A stretch of DNA of 64,000 nt from Bagarius yarrelli (lineage: Eukaryota; Chordata; Actinopteri; Siluriformes; Sisoridae), in assembly GCA_005784505.1 (NCBI GenBank), contig VCAZ01000050.1, positions 2,558,501 to 2,622,500 on the forward strand. Reading direction: 5' to 3'. The notes below the pieces were generated by a model. The model was not told where the DNA came from, made no database searches, and saw nothing but the letters and a program-made list of their open reading frames with translations. Position 1 is the stretch's first letter; each line of letters begins with the position of its first letter. Positions 22,787-34,205 of the stretch are shown one piece after another. Both the position numbers and the translations under genes were made by a program.

Positions 22787-25700
22787 TCATTTCCTGAACT
22801 GAACAATGGGTGCTGGGATTCTGATGTCTTGGCCTCTTTCCAGTTTCTTCTCACATTCAATCAGATAGTTGACCCCATCAACCACACACTGAACAAGCTC
22901 GACCTAAAATGAAGGAAAGCTTTGAGCATTTGCCTTAAAAACACAACAGTGCTTCATACAAGCATTGTTACAGATTGAGTATAACACTAAATTCGGCTCT
23001 ACAAGGAATCAATGGAAAAGAAGGCAACTGTGTTACACCATAGTAATAACCTGCACATTATGTAATAGTTTTTAAGGGGACATGATATTTTTACACTGAC
23101 ACTGGCTTAGTGTTTAGCACTGTTGCCTTACAGCAAGAAGGTTCCAGGCTCGTATCCCCTGCAGGGGTTTTTCTGTGTTTGCATGTTCTCCCTGTGTTTG
23201 TGTGTGTTTACTTTGGGTTCTCCGGTTTCCTCCCATGGTCCAAAAACATCTATGTTAGATTGATTGCTGATTCTAAATTGCCCATAGGAGTGAGTCTGTT
23301 TGGTTTTTTATCTGTAAGTGGCCCTGTGATGGAATGGTGACCTGTCCAGGGTGACTCCTGCCTTTCACCCAATGACAGCCTGGATAGACCCTGATTAGGA
23401 ATAAGCGGCTATAGAAAATGGATGGATGAATAAACTTAAAATATCTTGGCGAGATATCACAAATATATCGATATGTTGTGTGACTGGGGTTGTAATAGAT
23501 TTGTCTCTGTGTGTCCCCTGGTTATCCCTCATTGTATTTTTAAAAACAGACTTAGTCTGCTTTCCAGTCTAAGGGTTTATTATGTCCACTAATCAGTCCT
23601 ATAAATAGGTTGGGTGAAAAGCAGGGTATTTACCTCAGATTTGCCCAGACGGTCAAGGTTCGATATGTCGAAAACATCACCAACAGCAGCAGTGTCCACT
23701 CCACCTGTACCACGCTTCTGTAGCCTGAGGTTGTCCAGAATCTTAGAAAAGCGGGGGTCCTGAGGTAGTAAAAGCATAAGCATAGAGCAAATTACATTCC
23801 CATAGAATCACAATTCACTAATGATTTATTGGTTCGATTTAAATTCCGCTAATATGAAATCAGATTTTAGGATCAGGTTATAATCTACACATGATTTACA
23901 CATGATTTGTATCTTTTGTACAGTCATTTGACTCTTTAGTCGAATAATTAAGATTGGATTCATTTTGCAGTATCTGACATGGATTGTTGATATGTTTGAT
24001 TATATAATCATGCTGAATATTAAATTATTGCTGTGTTTAAATGATGAGGTTCAGAAAAATACTTAAGTGTACAATTAAAAATATATACATTTAGAAGATT
24101 GTAGAAATGGAGGTTACATAATCAAACGATTTACAAGTAGCCAGTAACTTCATGAGAAAGATTGTGGAATCATTTAATTCTATAAACAATTCATTAGTAT
24201 GGAATTTTATACTATAGCACACATTACCTTGCCAAGAAGAGGTAGGCGCACATGAACTCCAGCTCTTAACCCAGTGCCCAGGTTGGAGGGGCAAGTCAGG
24301 ATGTAGCCCAGGCGCTCATTCCACATGAATTCCCAGCCTCTTTCCTGAATCAGCCTCTCAACCTATAACAGAATAATTCAAAACAAAGAAAAACTATATA
24401 GCTGTCTAACAAACAAAAAAGGTACATAATGTTCTTGTGCCCAATGATACCTCTTTTAGACCCCTGCAGAATCTATCAAAGACTCTCTTCATGTTGCCGC
24501 CCTTCTCCATGGAGATCACACGGGTGTGGTCCTCTTCATTGATCCAGATCAAGAAAGTTTTTTGATTGTTGTGCCTGGAGAACAATTAATAATTTAGACA
24601 TAAAATTTTAAATAATCCAAGTTTAGATTTTGATGTACTTACAAAAAAAACCAAAACACTCACGAAATGTCTTATTAGCGTACTATATATCAGACTTGTA
24701 CGTTAGTCCAATCAATCTATCACTTATAAAGTTATTAGTCAGGACTACAACACAGGAACTTGAAAGTCCACTTTTAGTAATATAATTTTCAAAGATATCA
24801 TAACTGAGCATTGACTGGTACCTGGAATTGATCAGAAATTCTTAGTAACCTGCAAGCTTTTTTCAGACAAATTTTGGTCAACATGTTTTGGACAGGATGT
24901 CGACGTGCTAATATCTATACAGTATTTCAGGTCAATATTAGTGAATTAGTACAATTCTGGACACTAACACACATGGACATGCAGTCTGGTGGTGCAAGTA
25001 TCATGCACCATACCAGATCCCTCTGGCGTCGGGCCAATCGCGAGCCATCCCTGCACAAGTCAGCAAGGGTGAGACAGGCTTGTCAAATAGGAAGTGATCC
25101 TGGGATGAACAGACAAATTAGGGAGGAAAGTAACAAAGGGGTTGAACGAAAATGGAGGGCAGGGTCGAAAAAAGTACTTCTAAGTATGCTACAGTGCTGC
25201 TGAATTCTAATTGGTCAGAAGGTTTGGCTGTGTATGTTTCAGATGTAACTGTTAATATGGTGAAGTTTCCTGTAGTTAACTTTATTTGTAGGAAGTCTAC
25301 AGGTTTAGTGTTTTATAATAATCACAAAATGCTTTGCGGTTTCATAGTATCGCAACAAGCTTCATTTCCTGTTTGATCAGTTTAATAATTCAGCTAGTTC
25401 AAGTTTTTAGGTTTTTAATTCTAGTCTTATGTTAATGTCCTGTTTGTGTGCTGAGGTTTGTTATGTTGTGGATTTTTGTTCATGTTCTTTGTGATTCCAT
25501 GTTTCTATTGATTTTCTGTCCTGTCTTGTCACTGGTTTATTTTGGTCATTTATCCAGAGCGACTTATATTTCTTTTAGACAACTGGACAACTTGGGGTTA
25601 TAAGCCTTGTTTAGGGGCCCACAGTGGTTGCTTGGTGGTACTAGGGATCGAAACCCAGGCCTTTCTGGTATCAGTCCAACACCTTAACCTCTAAGCCGCC

Positions 25701-28428
25701 ACTTAGGTGTTTCTTGTTCAGTTAATTGTTTACCCCCATTAGTTTGTTCATTTATTGCCCTGTGTTTCAATTACATTTACAGCATTTGGCAAATTTCCTT
25801 AACCAGAGCGACTTACATTTATCTTTTTTCATGCAACTGAGCAATTTGGGGTTAAGGGCCTTGCTCAGGGGCCCAACAGTGGCAACTTAGTTAAGCTGGG
25901 AATTGAACACCTTAACTACTGAGCCACCACTTCCCCAAGTTTGTCTTGGTCTTGCTTTGTTGCTTGTCACGGTCGGTGTGTACGTCACATTACGCCATGG
26001 TATGTCACGTTATGGGTTTGTTTCTGGTTCAGGCTCATGTTCAGGCTCATGTTCAGGTTCATGTTCTAGTTATGTCAGGTCAGGCTGTGTTAGATTAATT
26101 TTATGTTTTTGTTTTTTCAATGCTCTTTGATTTCTTTGTCTTTTCATTTGTTATTTTTAGAATAAACTGCATTTGGATCCCAGTCTGATCTAACGACTCA
26201 GGACAGCTAATAAGGAAACGACCACTTGTAGCTTTTAAAAATAAATGATTACAGAAATAAACTTGATTTTTTTCTGTTTCACAATATTAAAGGTAAAGAA
26301 ATAGGACTGCTGACAGGACTCTGTCTGGCTTTCCAGGTACGTTGCCCACGTTGCCCACCGGAGTCATATTCTCTTTGTATTCTGGTTTCTTTTTATTGTT
26401 AACTTTTTAAGTTCATGTTTATCTCCTATTCATGTCAGGTCAGGTTCTGTTAATTTAGTTTTATGTTCTTGTTTGTTCATCTTCTTTACTTGTTATTTTG
26501 TCTAATAAAACTGCATTTGCATCCAACCCTAACCCTACGACTCGTGACAGCTGCTGTGGAATAAAAGGAGTAAAGCACTTTAAAACATACCGGTACAGGT
26601 ATTTAATCAGGGCTCATTACTGCTCTATGGCCAAAGCTAAATGGGTTTTTTTTAAGATAATTACGCAATTCTTCAGCAATTTTTACAAATTGGGCTACTG
26701 TACAAATCTGTGTACTACAAACTACACATTAATCAATACTAACTATTCACAACACCTTACCAAATGCCTCGGGAATCAGGCCAGTCTCTGGCCATACCAG
26801 CTGCAGTGAGCAGAGGAGACACTGGCTTATCAAATAGTAAATGCTCCTGAGATGAACCAGCATGTGACAAGAACAGCAATGTTTGGGTTAGTAGGAGTAT
26901 GAAATATGTCAATAATATTCAGATGGATCTGGGTTCCAGCTATCTAAAATCAACTGAATTCATTTAAATACTATAAATCACTGATACACAAAAATATTTT
27001 TTAATACAAACATTTGGCTGATTGTAAACTTACATCAATAAGTTGTTGCTGGTCCTTGTCAGACATCTCAGTCAGACTGTAGTATTTGCCTGAAAGATCT
27101 CCTTTAAGTCCAGACAAAGCCTGAACAACAACTCTCTCCACCTCCCGGCGTTCAGCGCGAGTGCAGGCTGGGGGCAGGCTGAGGCCACGGATACTGCGAC
27201 CAGTTCGCACACGGGATGACAGCACATACTTGTCATCAAACATCCCAGAGGTGATCTGCACCAGACAGTGACATTCTGTATTACAGACTGAATTCTGATA
27301 TAAAAAAGCCTTTAAACGTAAGGAGAGTATGTTTCACCTTTGAACTATCAAGATCAGTTGGGTGCCTCATGGTCTTGGGGTCATAACCATTGTGCCTGTC
27401 CTTAATGACTGGGTCAAAAATGTCAGCAAACACCTGAGGATTACAATACCACATATTAACTCTTCAACTGATATGTGGGTGAAAGGTCGTTTCATGATAA
27501 AAATGCCCCGGTTGTAAAACAAACCTCATAGCTCTCCTCGTCACCTGCCACCATGCCTACAGTTTTGATGAAGGGATGTCCAGGGTTGTCCACCCCAGTC
27601 TGGATGCACTGGTCCAGGGTCCAGTTGCCCGGGGTGGCTTTGTCCCTCAGCCGAGCGTAGATGGCAGGGGTCAGAGAAGATGCCATGCAGTTGTTGTGCT
27701 GGCGCAGATCTGGAAAGTCAGCGCTATGCAAAATGGAATAATAATTAAAAAAAAACATTTATCCGCAGGAAGCTATAAAGATATACATAAATCCAGGATT
27801 TAAATTCTAATTTTTTTAATTTATTGTATTCTAGTGAGCGAGGCGGAGGCCACAGACGCAAGAAAAATCTCCCTAAAACCATGAGAAAGAAATCTTAAAC
27901 CAAAGTACCAAAAAAATAAGCAACATGGAATAACTTAAGTTATAAACCATAAACAGCACTTTTCTTTTAAAATAACTGTAATCTACTATAATGTGTTTGT
28001 GTGTGTTGGTGTGTGCGTAGCTACAGGCGTCCTGAATTAGCGTCATATTTCATTGCACATAAAGTTTGGCAGGAACGGTGGAAAAGTGTGTAATTTCCTT
28101 CCATGGAAGTGACCTATAACACCCATAAGCGATGATCCAAGTGTGTCAAAGGTGCAAGGATACATCTAAATCTATAAGCTGCCCATTTCACACAGTGTTC
28201 ATGGAACGGTGAAATGATTTATCTTAATTTAATCTTAATAGCCTTTATTTGTAGTGTCCCTTAATAATTCTAACACCCTTACCTGGGTGGATAGAGCTTC
28301 TTCCTGTCAGCAGCAGAGACACCAGATTCGTTTAGCAGATATCCGGATGCCAGGGTGCCAGCGCCCACGCTGGCCATCAGCATAGCCGTAGTACGGCCCG
28401 ACAGCATTCGGGTGAAGGTGCTGGCCAT
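22787..28428 (-). CDS. ckmt2: Mitochondrial creatine kinase, sarcomeric type (9 exon positions, complete)
   Basis: Coding exons in gene order: 28283-28428, 27525-27723, 27338-27433, 27034-27255, exon 5 (26761-26846 or 25014-25099), 24451-24574, 24228-24362, 23634-23759, 22787-22903. With one exon 5 the total is 1251 nt and 416 aa (human CKMT2 is 419). An amphipathic N-terminus (MASTFTRMLSGRTTAML) fits a mitochondrial targeting presequence. Visible kinase landmarks are SSRVRTGRSIRG, the NEEDH loop (about 262-266, catalytic glutamates), the reactive Cys315 in LTCPSNLGTGLR, and RLQKRGTGGVDTAA. The enzyme moves phosphate between ATP and creatine in the intermembrane space of muscle mitochondria. 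The sequence reads as CKMT2 and not CKMT1 (DPRFSKIL, QFRK end), and the rasgrf2 neighbour agrees. The oddity is the duplicated exon 5, listed separately. Confidence 0.96.
23108..23430 (+). mobile_element. tRNA-headed non-autonomous retroelement, near full length
   Basis: It starts with a tRNA-like head (GTTTAGCACTGTTGCC ... GGCTCGTATCCCC), then GCATGTTCTCCCTGTG, CCGGTTTCCTCCCATGG, CTAAATTGCCCATAGG, CCTGTGATGGAATGGTGACC, and ends AATGGATGGATGAAT. This is a very common fish repeat architecture. It lies in the last intron of ckmt2. Confidence 0.75.
25014..25099 (-). CDS. ckmt2: ckmt2 exon 5, distal copy (5b), alternative exon
   Basis: An 86-nt exon with acceptor ...TTCATCCCAG and donor GTATGG. 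It encodes DHFLFDKPVSPLLTCAGM then ARDWPDARGIW, which is identical to the mammalian CKMT2 segment as I remember it. It lies 1.66 kb downstream of copy 5a, with SINE-rich DNA between. Either copy restores the frame, but including both (172 nt) would shift it. It is probably the canonical exon. Confidence 0.9.
25543..25707 (-). mobile_element. tRNA-derived SINE (reverse)
   Basis: Reverse copy of the common SINE: CCAGAGCGACTTATATTT tail, GGGGCCCACAGTGG body, and a head with AACCTCTAAGCCGCCAC. It lies in the intron between the two ckmt2 exon-5 copies. Confidence 0.8.
25770..25937 (-). mobile_element. tRNA-derived SINE (reverse)
   Basis: It begins at the TTACATTTACAGCATTTGG tail, with CCAGAGCGACTTACATTT and GGGCCTTGCTCAGGGGCCC, and ends ACTGAGCCACCACTTCCCC. 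It neighbours the previous copy, in the same orientation. Confidence 0.85.
26030..26560 (+). repeat. Pair of related repeat segments
   Basis: Two segments (about 26070-26215 and 26440-26555) share TTTTATGTT(T/C)TTGTTT, TTGTTATTTT, AATAAA(A)CTGCATTTG and CGACTC(A/G)(G/T)GACAGCT in the same order. They are probably two copies of one retroelement 3' end. A short telomere-like AACCCTAACCCTA lies at about 26523-26536. Confidence 0.5.
26761..26846 (-). CDS. ckmt2: ckmt2 exon 5, proximal copy (5a), alternative exon
   Basis: An 86-nt exon flanked by acceptor ...CATCTCAG and donor GTAAGG. It encodes residues 222-250, reading EHLLFDKPVSPLLTAAGM then ARDWPDSRGIW, with the last Trp codon split. Frame and length match the distal copy exactly, and splicing from exon 4 (27034) and into exon 6 (24574) is in frame. 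It differs from the distal copy at D222E, F224L, C236A and A246S. It is translatable and shows no decay. Confidence 0.88.
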
Positions 28429-28460
28429 CCTTACTGCTCAGATGTCTTGTCAACTTTAAT
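28429..28460 (-). other. ckmt2: ckmt2 5' UTR part of first coding exon
   Basis: A good minus-strand acceptor (TTCTATTTCACCCAG) ends at 28461, so the first coding exon carries about 32 nt of leader and a further non-coding exon must lie upstream (to the right). This is a splice-motif inference, in line with vertebrate CKMT genes having non-coding 5' exons. Confidence 0.5.
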
Positions 28461-28714
28461 CTGGGTGAAATAGAACAAAAACACATTTTCTCTTTGAATT
28501 TTTTAAGAAAGATGATGGAAGGGCTTAAAACGTTTGGTTTCATTGTAAATTAAACACCTTATTGTAAAATCCTAAACCTTTTTAGGATGTAAGACTATTT
28601 TAAAAAGGTGCAGCTTGATGTAATATGGACTTCCTGCCAACAATTTCATTCCATATTGTCTTTTTTATTTCCACAAGCTGTTGGAGAGATTTTTGGAGAG
28701 GAAGGTGATCCTGC

Positions 28715-28870
28715 TGTCTGTAATGAAACAGACAGCCAAGTCAGCCAACCTTAACCGAGCAGAGCTGCCCTGAAAGTAATTGGATCGAAATATTTAAGAG
28801 AGGTGTCCAAGCAGATCCGCAAACCTCTGAAAAGGTCAACATGAGCTGTGGCAAAGGATCCTGGTGGAAC
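28715..28870 (-). promoter_or_regulatory. Candidate ckmt2 regulatory element or promoter
   Basis: A block of balanced composition between AT-rich flanks. On + it contains AAAAGGTCA (about 28831-28839), close to the estrogen-related receptor element TNAAGGTCA. On the minus strand it contains a TATA/MEF2-like CTTAAATATTT near 28790-28800. An inverted repeat CTGTCTGT...ACAGACAG spans about 28714-28735. ERR sites are known in oxidative-metabolism genes, so muscle control of ckmt2 is plausible but unproven. Confidence 0.3.
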
Positions 28871-30363
28871 ACCTGACTGTTAAGAAAAATGTGTAGTTTA
28901 GAGCAACGAATTTCAAAGTAAAAAATAAAGCATAGGCCGAGGATACAATTTTTTGGTGAAAATAACCAATCATGATCCATGTTTCAGATAATCAATCTGG
29001 CTGATTGCAATAGACTTCATTTCGACCCAGAGTTGGGAAAGTATAATAGGTTACAGATTACAAATGACCCTATTTAAAATGAAATAAGTAGTGTAACTTT
29101 TCAATTTCATTATAAAAGTAAAGTAACTGATTACATTTTATTATTTTAGATTTCTAATGGATATTTTTTTAACTAAAAATGTTTTTAAACATTATACCAG
29201 ACAGGGTTAACTTTACTCTCAGACAGGATGTATTAGCCTAAAAGTCTTAGCGGCAACAGGGATTAATGTAATTGGCAGACGCGGTGCACAAAGAATTCAA
29301 CCCAGACAGCCAATCAAAATCATCAGAATATCACCGCATTGTAGCGGAAAACATAGTGCAATTAAAAAACAGGCAAATGAACAACAAATTTGCATTTTTT
29401 AACACTTTTATAAGCAACTGCAATTCAACTAAACATTATTTATAAGTAACCGTAATGGATTATTGTTACATTTATTTTGTAATTAAATTACGTAACGTTC
29501 CACATCGCTGATTAAACTCCATATAACCTCAAAAACTAGCAGAATTAAAAATAATATACTTTATATTTTTTGTCAGTAAAAATACTAAAAAAGAGAATAT
29601 TTGCATAGTTATACAAAGATGCTGAAATAAACCTGTGCAAAAGTGTGTGTGTGTAATATAATCAGAGGGTTATGTTCAAAACAATGTAAGAATCCATTGT
29701 TCACAATTTTTCCTCTTGACAATAAGTCAACTAAGTTAGATTTAAGTTAGTTTTTTGTGCACTAATGAAGAATATACACATTTCGTTTGAAGTGTATTTT
29801 TTCCTTTGCACAATCCCGTGTTGTGCCTATGTTGTTTTTATTTATGTTAAAAAAATCAATTTACTTTTATATGATTGCAGGTCTTTGTGTTTTTTTTCAA
29901 GGTCATAAACTACTCCTGTGTTAAATGTTCTTTTATACTTCACTTCACATAAAAATGCACAATCATCACAAATTCCACAGAGTCTATAGATGTCCTGGGT
30001 GTCTTGTATCACTAACCGTTGCATAAGAAATTCAAACCGTCTGGTCATGAGAGTCTCTCTGAGAAACCATGATTAGCATTTAACATTTAAGCACCTTGAT
30101 GACACCCTCACCTACCCAACTATCATTATGATGGTTGTATATCTAACTACCATTATGATTATAACATTAGCACAAAACAGGAAGTATTAATAATCCTTGT
30201 CAAAGTCAAGCACTGTCCTACAGTCGAGCTAAGCAGAGACAGCAGTATTATAGCAACAGGTGTAGATTAGGAATTACTGCCAAGTCCCTGCTGGCTTTAA
30301 TTCAACTGAACACATGATCTACAGTGACATTCTAAATCGGTCAGAAGGGCTTACGAACAGACA

Positions 30364-30375
30364 CCAGAGAGAGAA

Positions 30376-30452
<77 letters not shown>

Positions 30453-30488
30453 GCGAGAGAGAGGAGAGAGAGAGAGAGAAAGAGAGAG
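30364..30488. repeat. GA microsatellite
   Basis: About 120 bp of almost pure (GA)n, interrupted by AAGCGAGC. Open frames through it (ERERERER, SLSLSLSL) are artefacts. Confidence 0.95.
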
Positions 30489-30831
30489 GTCGCAGTGTGA
30501 GCATGACCTGCAACGTTAACTGACAGCATTGAGACCAGACGTCTAAATGCTAGAAGACAAACAGTTCAGAGGAGAATGGATTTTTTTTCACTCTGATAAA
30601 AACAGAGGTTTTTAAAAAAAAAGTTTGATACCTGGCAAGACACCTTTAAAATTTGACACGTTAAATCCTTTAATCAGAGACATCATAGGGACCTCCTCTG
30701 CTTAGGAATAGAATGTAAAAATAAATATAAATCTACAAAAATAGCTATGATCCTCTAACTTACTCATCCTGTCAGTCACAGTAAACTTTTACTAACTAGT
30801 CAGGTGACACTGTTTGATGTTTTGTACTCAC

Positions 30832-30995
30832 CTTACAAGAGAAGTGGAAAGGTCCTAGAAACACACTCACAGACACACACACACACACACTGTCCAGCAG
30901 GTAGCTCCAGCAGGCAGCTAGTGAGCATACACTGGGCCACTCGGGCAATAAGAGCCGATCCCAGCAGCCAATCCTATTTCTACTGACGGCATGTG
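30832..30995 (-). other. Possible non-coding 5' exon of ckmt2
   Basis: On the minus strand a mixed-composition segment ends in a strong 5' splice site, TTGTAAG followed by GTGAGTAC (donor at 30830-30831). It lies about 2.4 kb upstream of the first coding exon, contains a CA/GT run, and has an ATTGGCTG box near its far end. It could be exon 1 of ckmt2. No coding potential was found. Support is splice motif only. Confidence 0.3.
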
Positions 30996-31099
30996 AGAGC
31001 CGACGCACCTCCCTACTGACAGGACACTTTGCCCTTGAGCTTTCTGCTTTTCAGCTCGGTCAAAACCTCATGGTGTCTCTGCACGTACTGAATACGTTA

Positions 31100-31101
<2 letters not shown>

Positions 31102-31145
<44 letters not shown>
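31102..31145. repeat. CA microsatellite
   Basis: Uninterrupted (CA)n of about 21 units. A second, shorter CA run is at 30874-30890. Confidence 0.95.
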
Positions 31146-31146
<1 letters not shown>

Positions 31147-32495
31147 CACTTGTCACAAACTCATTTTTCACCTTCTGAATAGCTTCCCTGTCTGTCCCTC
31201 TCACAGACATCATGCTGGTTATACTATATTAAAGGTCTCGGTCACCTAAAGGTCTAAAATTACTGCACCAAAAAGACTTTAGTATGAAACTGAATAATAT
31301 TCACATGCATGATGTTGGAAATGTAAAAGAACGAAGCTGTTACTATGTGATAGAAAGAGGTTCAAAGAGGTTTACAGAATTTAGTTTAAAGCTAAAGACC
31401 GAAGCTACAGACAAGAGTTTGCTTTAGTTTATTATTTAATTTTTTTATAGTACCTTTTGCCAAAAGTTACTGTTTAATGTCAGTTTTTATTTATATTCAG
31501 GATTTTTCACCTTGTAACTACCTACAGGAACACATTCTACTTATTTTAGTGTACTTTCTTAATATTTTACAGTGTTATGCAGATAATAACATGAATAACT
31601 AAACAATACATGATATCATTCGTTCATTTATTTAATCATTCATTCACTCTTTCATTCATTCATTCATTCATTCATTCATTTTATTTAAACAGGTAAAAAA
31701 AAACTTACAGAAGTGACCTGGCCAGGATAGGCAGCAACACTTTACATGAATACAGACATTCAAAACAAACACAAATACCAAAAAACAAAACCCAAAATCA
31801 CAACTACAATTTAACAAAGGAAAAAAAACTATTTGTTGACATCTTAAACTCCTTTAATGACGGAAGCACAAAAGGTTTAAACTGTTTTGTTGACTGTTCC
31901 AAGTTGACACAGTGTTATATCCCAAACCCTTTTTTCCAACTCTATTCGAACCCTTGGAACCTGAAAATATAACAAATTATTTAAGGGGAAGTTAATAGCA
32001 ACAGTCTTAATAAAAACTAAACAAAAAACTTAATTCTTTGTCCTTAGACTAAAACTAGATTACCTTTTTGTAAATATTACAGATTCCGGTTGATACCATG
32101 TTTATGTGACCAATAACCGATCTGCAAAGTTGATATTTATTGTTTTACTTTTGCTTACAATGACTACAACAGAGCTAAACTAAACAACACTGTCACTTCT
32201 GTAACTTTACCCCGTCCTTTACTACAAAATAACTTTTACTTCTACATTAATATAACCAAAGGGGTTTAAATCTGAAAGAAATTAAAACTAAATGTGTTTT
32301 TGCTGAATAAAAATTTTTGTTTTTATTAACTGAACAAATGAACAAACAGTTAACAAGAGTATTAAAAAAAATCTAAAATAAAAAAAAATCCAAACTATCT
32401 GTATAATAATATTTTATTGTGGCTTAGTTTTGCTTAGACAAACTGGGTTGTAGTGTAGATGTGGACTGTATTACTCACTGTTATTTTTAATGACC

Positions 32496-32498
<3 letters not shown>
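31146..32498. other. Intergenic between ckmt2 and rasgrf2, left part
   Basis: AT-rich unique DNA with an (ATTC)n tract near 31630-31680. No gene seen. Confidence 0.6.
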
Positions 32499-32528
<30 letters not shown>

Positions 32529-32535
32529 TGTATGT

Positions 32536-32594
<59 letters not shown>
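32499..32594. repeat. Compound TATG/TAGA microsatellite
   Basis: A (TATG)n run passes directly into a (TAGA)n run, about 95 bp in all. Confidence 0.95.
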
Positions 32595-32596
<2 letters not shown>

Positions 32597-32869
32597 CAAA
32601 TTTATTATCTTCTCCAACAAAGCAATTTCATACCAGTGGCCTTTCATGTGATTCTCAAAACAGCCACAAGATGGTGCTACATATTGCTAGGTCAAATATT
32701 ACAAATCTATATCCGATATTAAAAAGGCTTAAATATCAGTAAAATAGTGGTGAAACTGATTATTGGTTGATTTCTATTCTAGACTAACTCATGCTTTGGC
32801 TCAGTCATTAAAGTCTATACAGAATACAGGTAATAATAACACATCCTGCAACACACGACAACACATAAA

Positions 32870-33033
32870 ATGGTGTCGGTATGATAACCAGAGGATTGTG
32901 GGTTTGATTCCCCGCAGCACCAAGTCACCACTGTTGGGCCCCTAAGCAAGGCCCTTAACCCTCCCAACTGCTCAGTTGTATAAATGAAGTTTTAAATAGC
33001 AAGTCATTCTGGATAAGGGTGTCTGCCAGTTTT
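32870..33033 (+). mobile_element. tRNA-derived SINE
   Basis: Box B GGTTTGATTCCCCGC, GTTGGGCCCCTAAGCAAGG, CTCAGTTGTATAAATGA and the tail CTGGATAAGGGTGTCTGCC. Box A is degraded. Confidence 0.82.
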
Positions 33034-34205
33034 TGATCTTGATCCCTGTCACTTCTCCCACCTTCTGAGTGAATCAGTTTTGCTAAATTAACCCTCGTTG
33101 CGAACGAGTGTGTATGAAAGTGTGTGTGTGTATACATGGTGCCCTGAAATAATAAGCCTAGCACCCCATCTTGGATTTATTTCTGTCTCAAGCCCCATTT
33201 CACCCAGACAGACTTTGGATCAAACGCATGACTGACCAAGAGAAAGCGGTTACTAAAGATGAATGAATGATTGTCAGCCATCTTACTGACTTCTGTCCAA
33301 ATCATTTTTATATTGGACGCCAATTTTATTTCCCAGGGAGGACATTAAGGATCATTTGTCGCATGGATTTAACAGTCTGGTATCTAGAGCACTTATCACA
33401 GTACACAAATGTGTTAGTTTCCATCAAGCTGCTAGTTTGATTTGTCTTGTTGACTCAGATATGCTAGCATGTTACCTGATATAAAACGTTGAAACAAGAG
33501 AACATCAATTCTAAATAATAGAGTTGTAAAAGCTTCTAGCGCCAAACTTCTTTATCTTTCAGTACAAAACAAAGCGATGAACAATAATGAGTAGGAGAAC
33601 GAGAAAATGAGTGAGACTGAGAGAAAAGGTCAACCTGTCAGTGAAATATGGCCTACATTAAAAGCTAGCATAGCCAGCAAAAAAGTTGATAGCGGTCAAT
33701 GGGATCATATCTGAGGGGAAAAAAGAAAAAGGGAAGCTAAAAGGAGTGTCTCACAGCCATGTACCTGTCAGTAGACCAGAACAAACTGTCAGCACTAACG
33801 TTGAGTGGCATCAGTAGCAGGATGAAGACAACCCTAAATGACACAGTACAAACCGCTCAAGTTACAAGTAGCTGCTAATCTTATACATGCAAAGAGTTTT
33901 TCGCATCACACTGTTGTGGTTCAGAAGATTAAACTGGAATTGCTGTGAGAAATAGATACACTTGTAAACTTAACAATCTACGTTAATGCATAAGAAAATT
34001 TAAGTTAAGTTATTATTAAGTTAACAGTTATATTCTTTGAAAAATAATAATATAATGTTTAATTTTGCATGATCAACGGCGTAAAGTTTGGAATACACAA
34101 TATATAGTATATTTTTATTTTATTCTTTTTTCTCTCTATATAATTTGTTTTTATTTAATTCTTTTTTTTTAGTTTGAACATTCTTTTAAATGTTCATTCA
34201 TTTTT
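33034..34205. other. Intergenic, unique DNA
   Basis: No gene or named repeat was recognised. The last 200 bp before the minisatellite are strongly AT-rich. Confidence 0.6.

Noticed and set aside
22709..22912. 67-codon plus-strand frame over the ckmt2 last exon
   Set aside because: Antisense shadow of the C-terminal ckmt2 exon.
24874..25203. 109-codon plus-strand frame across ckmt2 exon 5b
   Set aside because: Antisense shadow of the exon. The minus-strand reading is creatine kinase.
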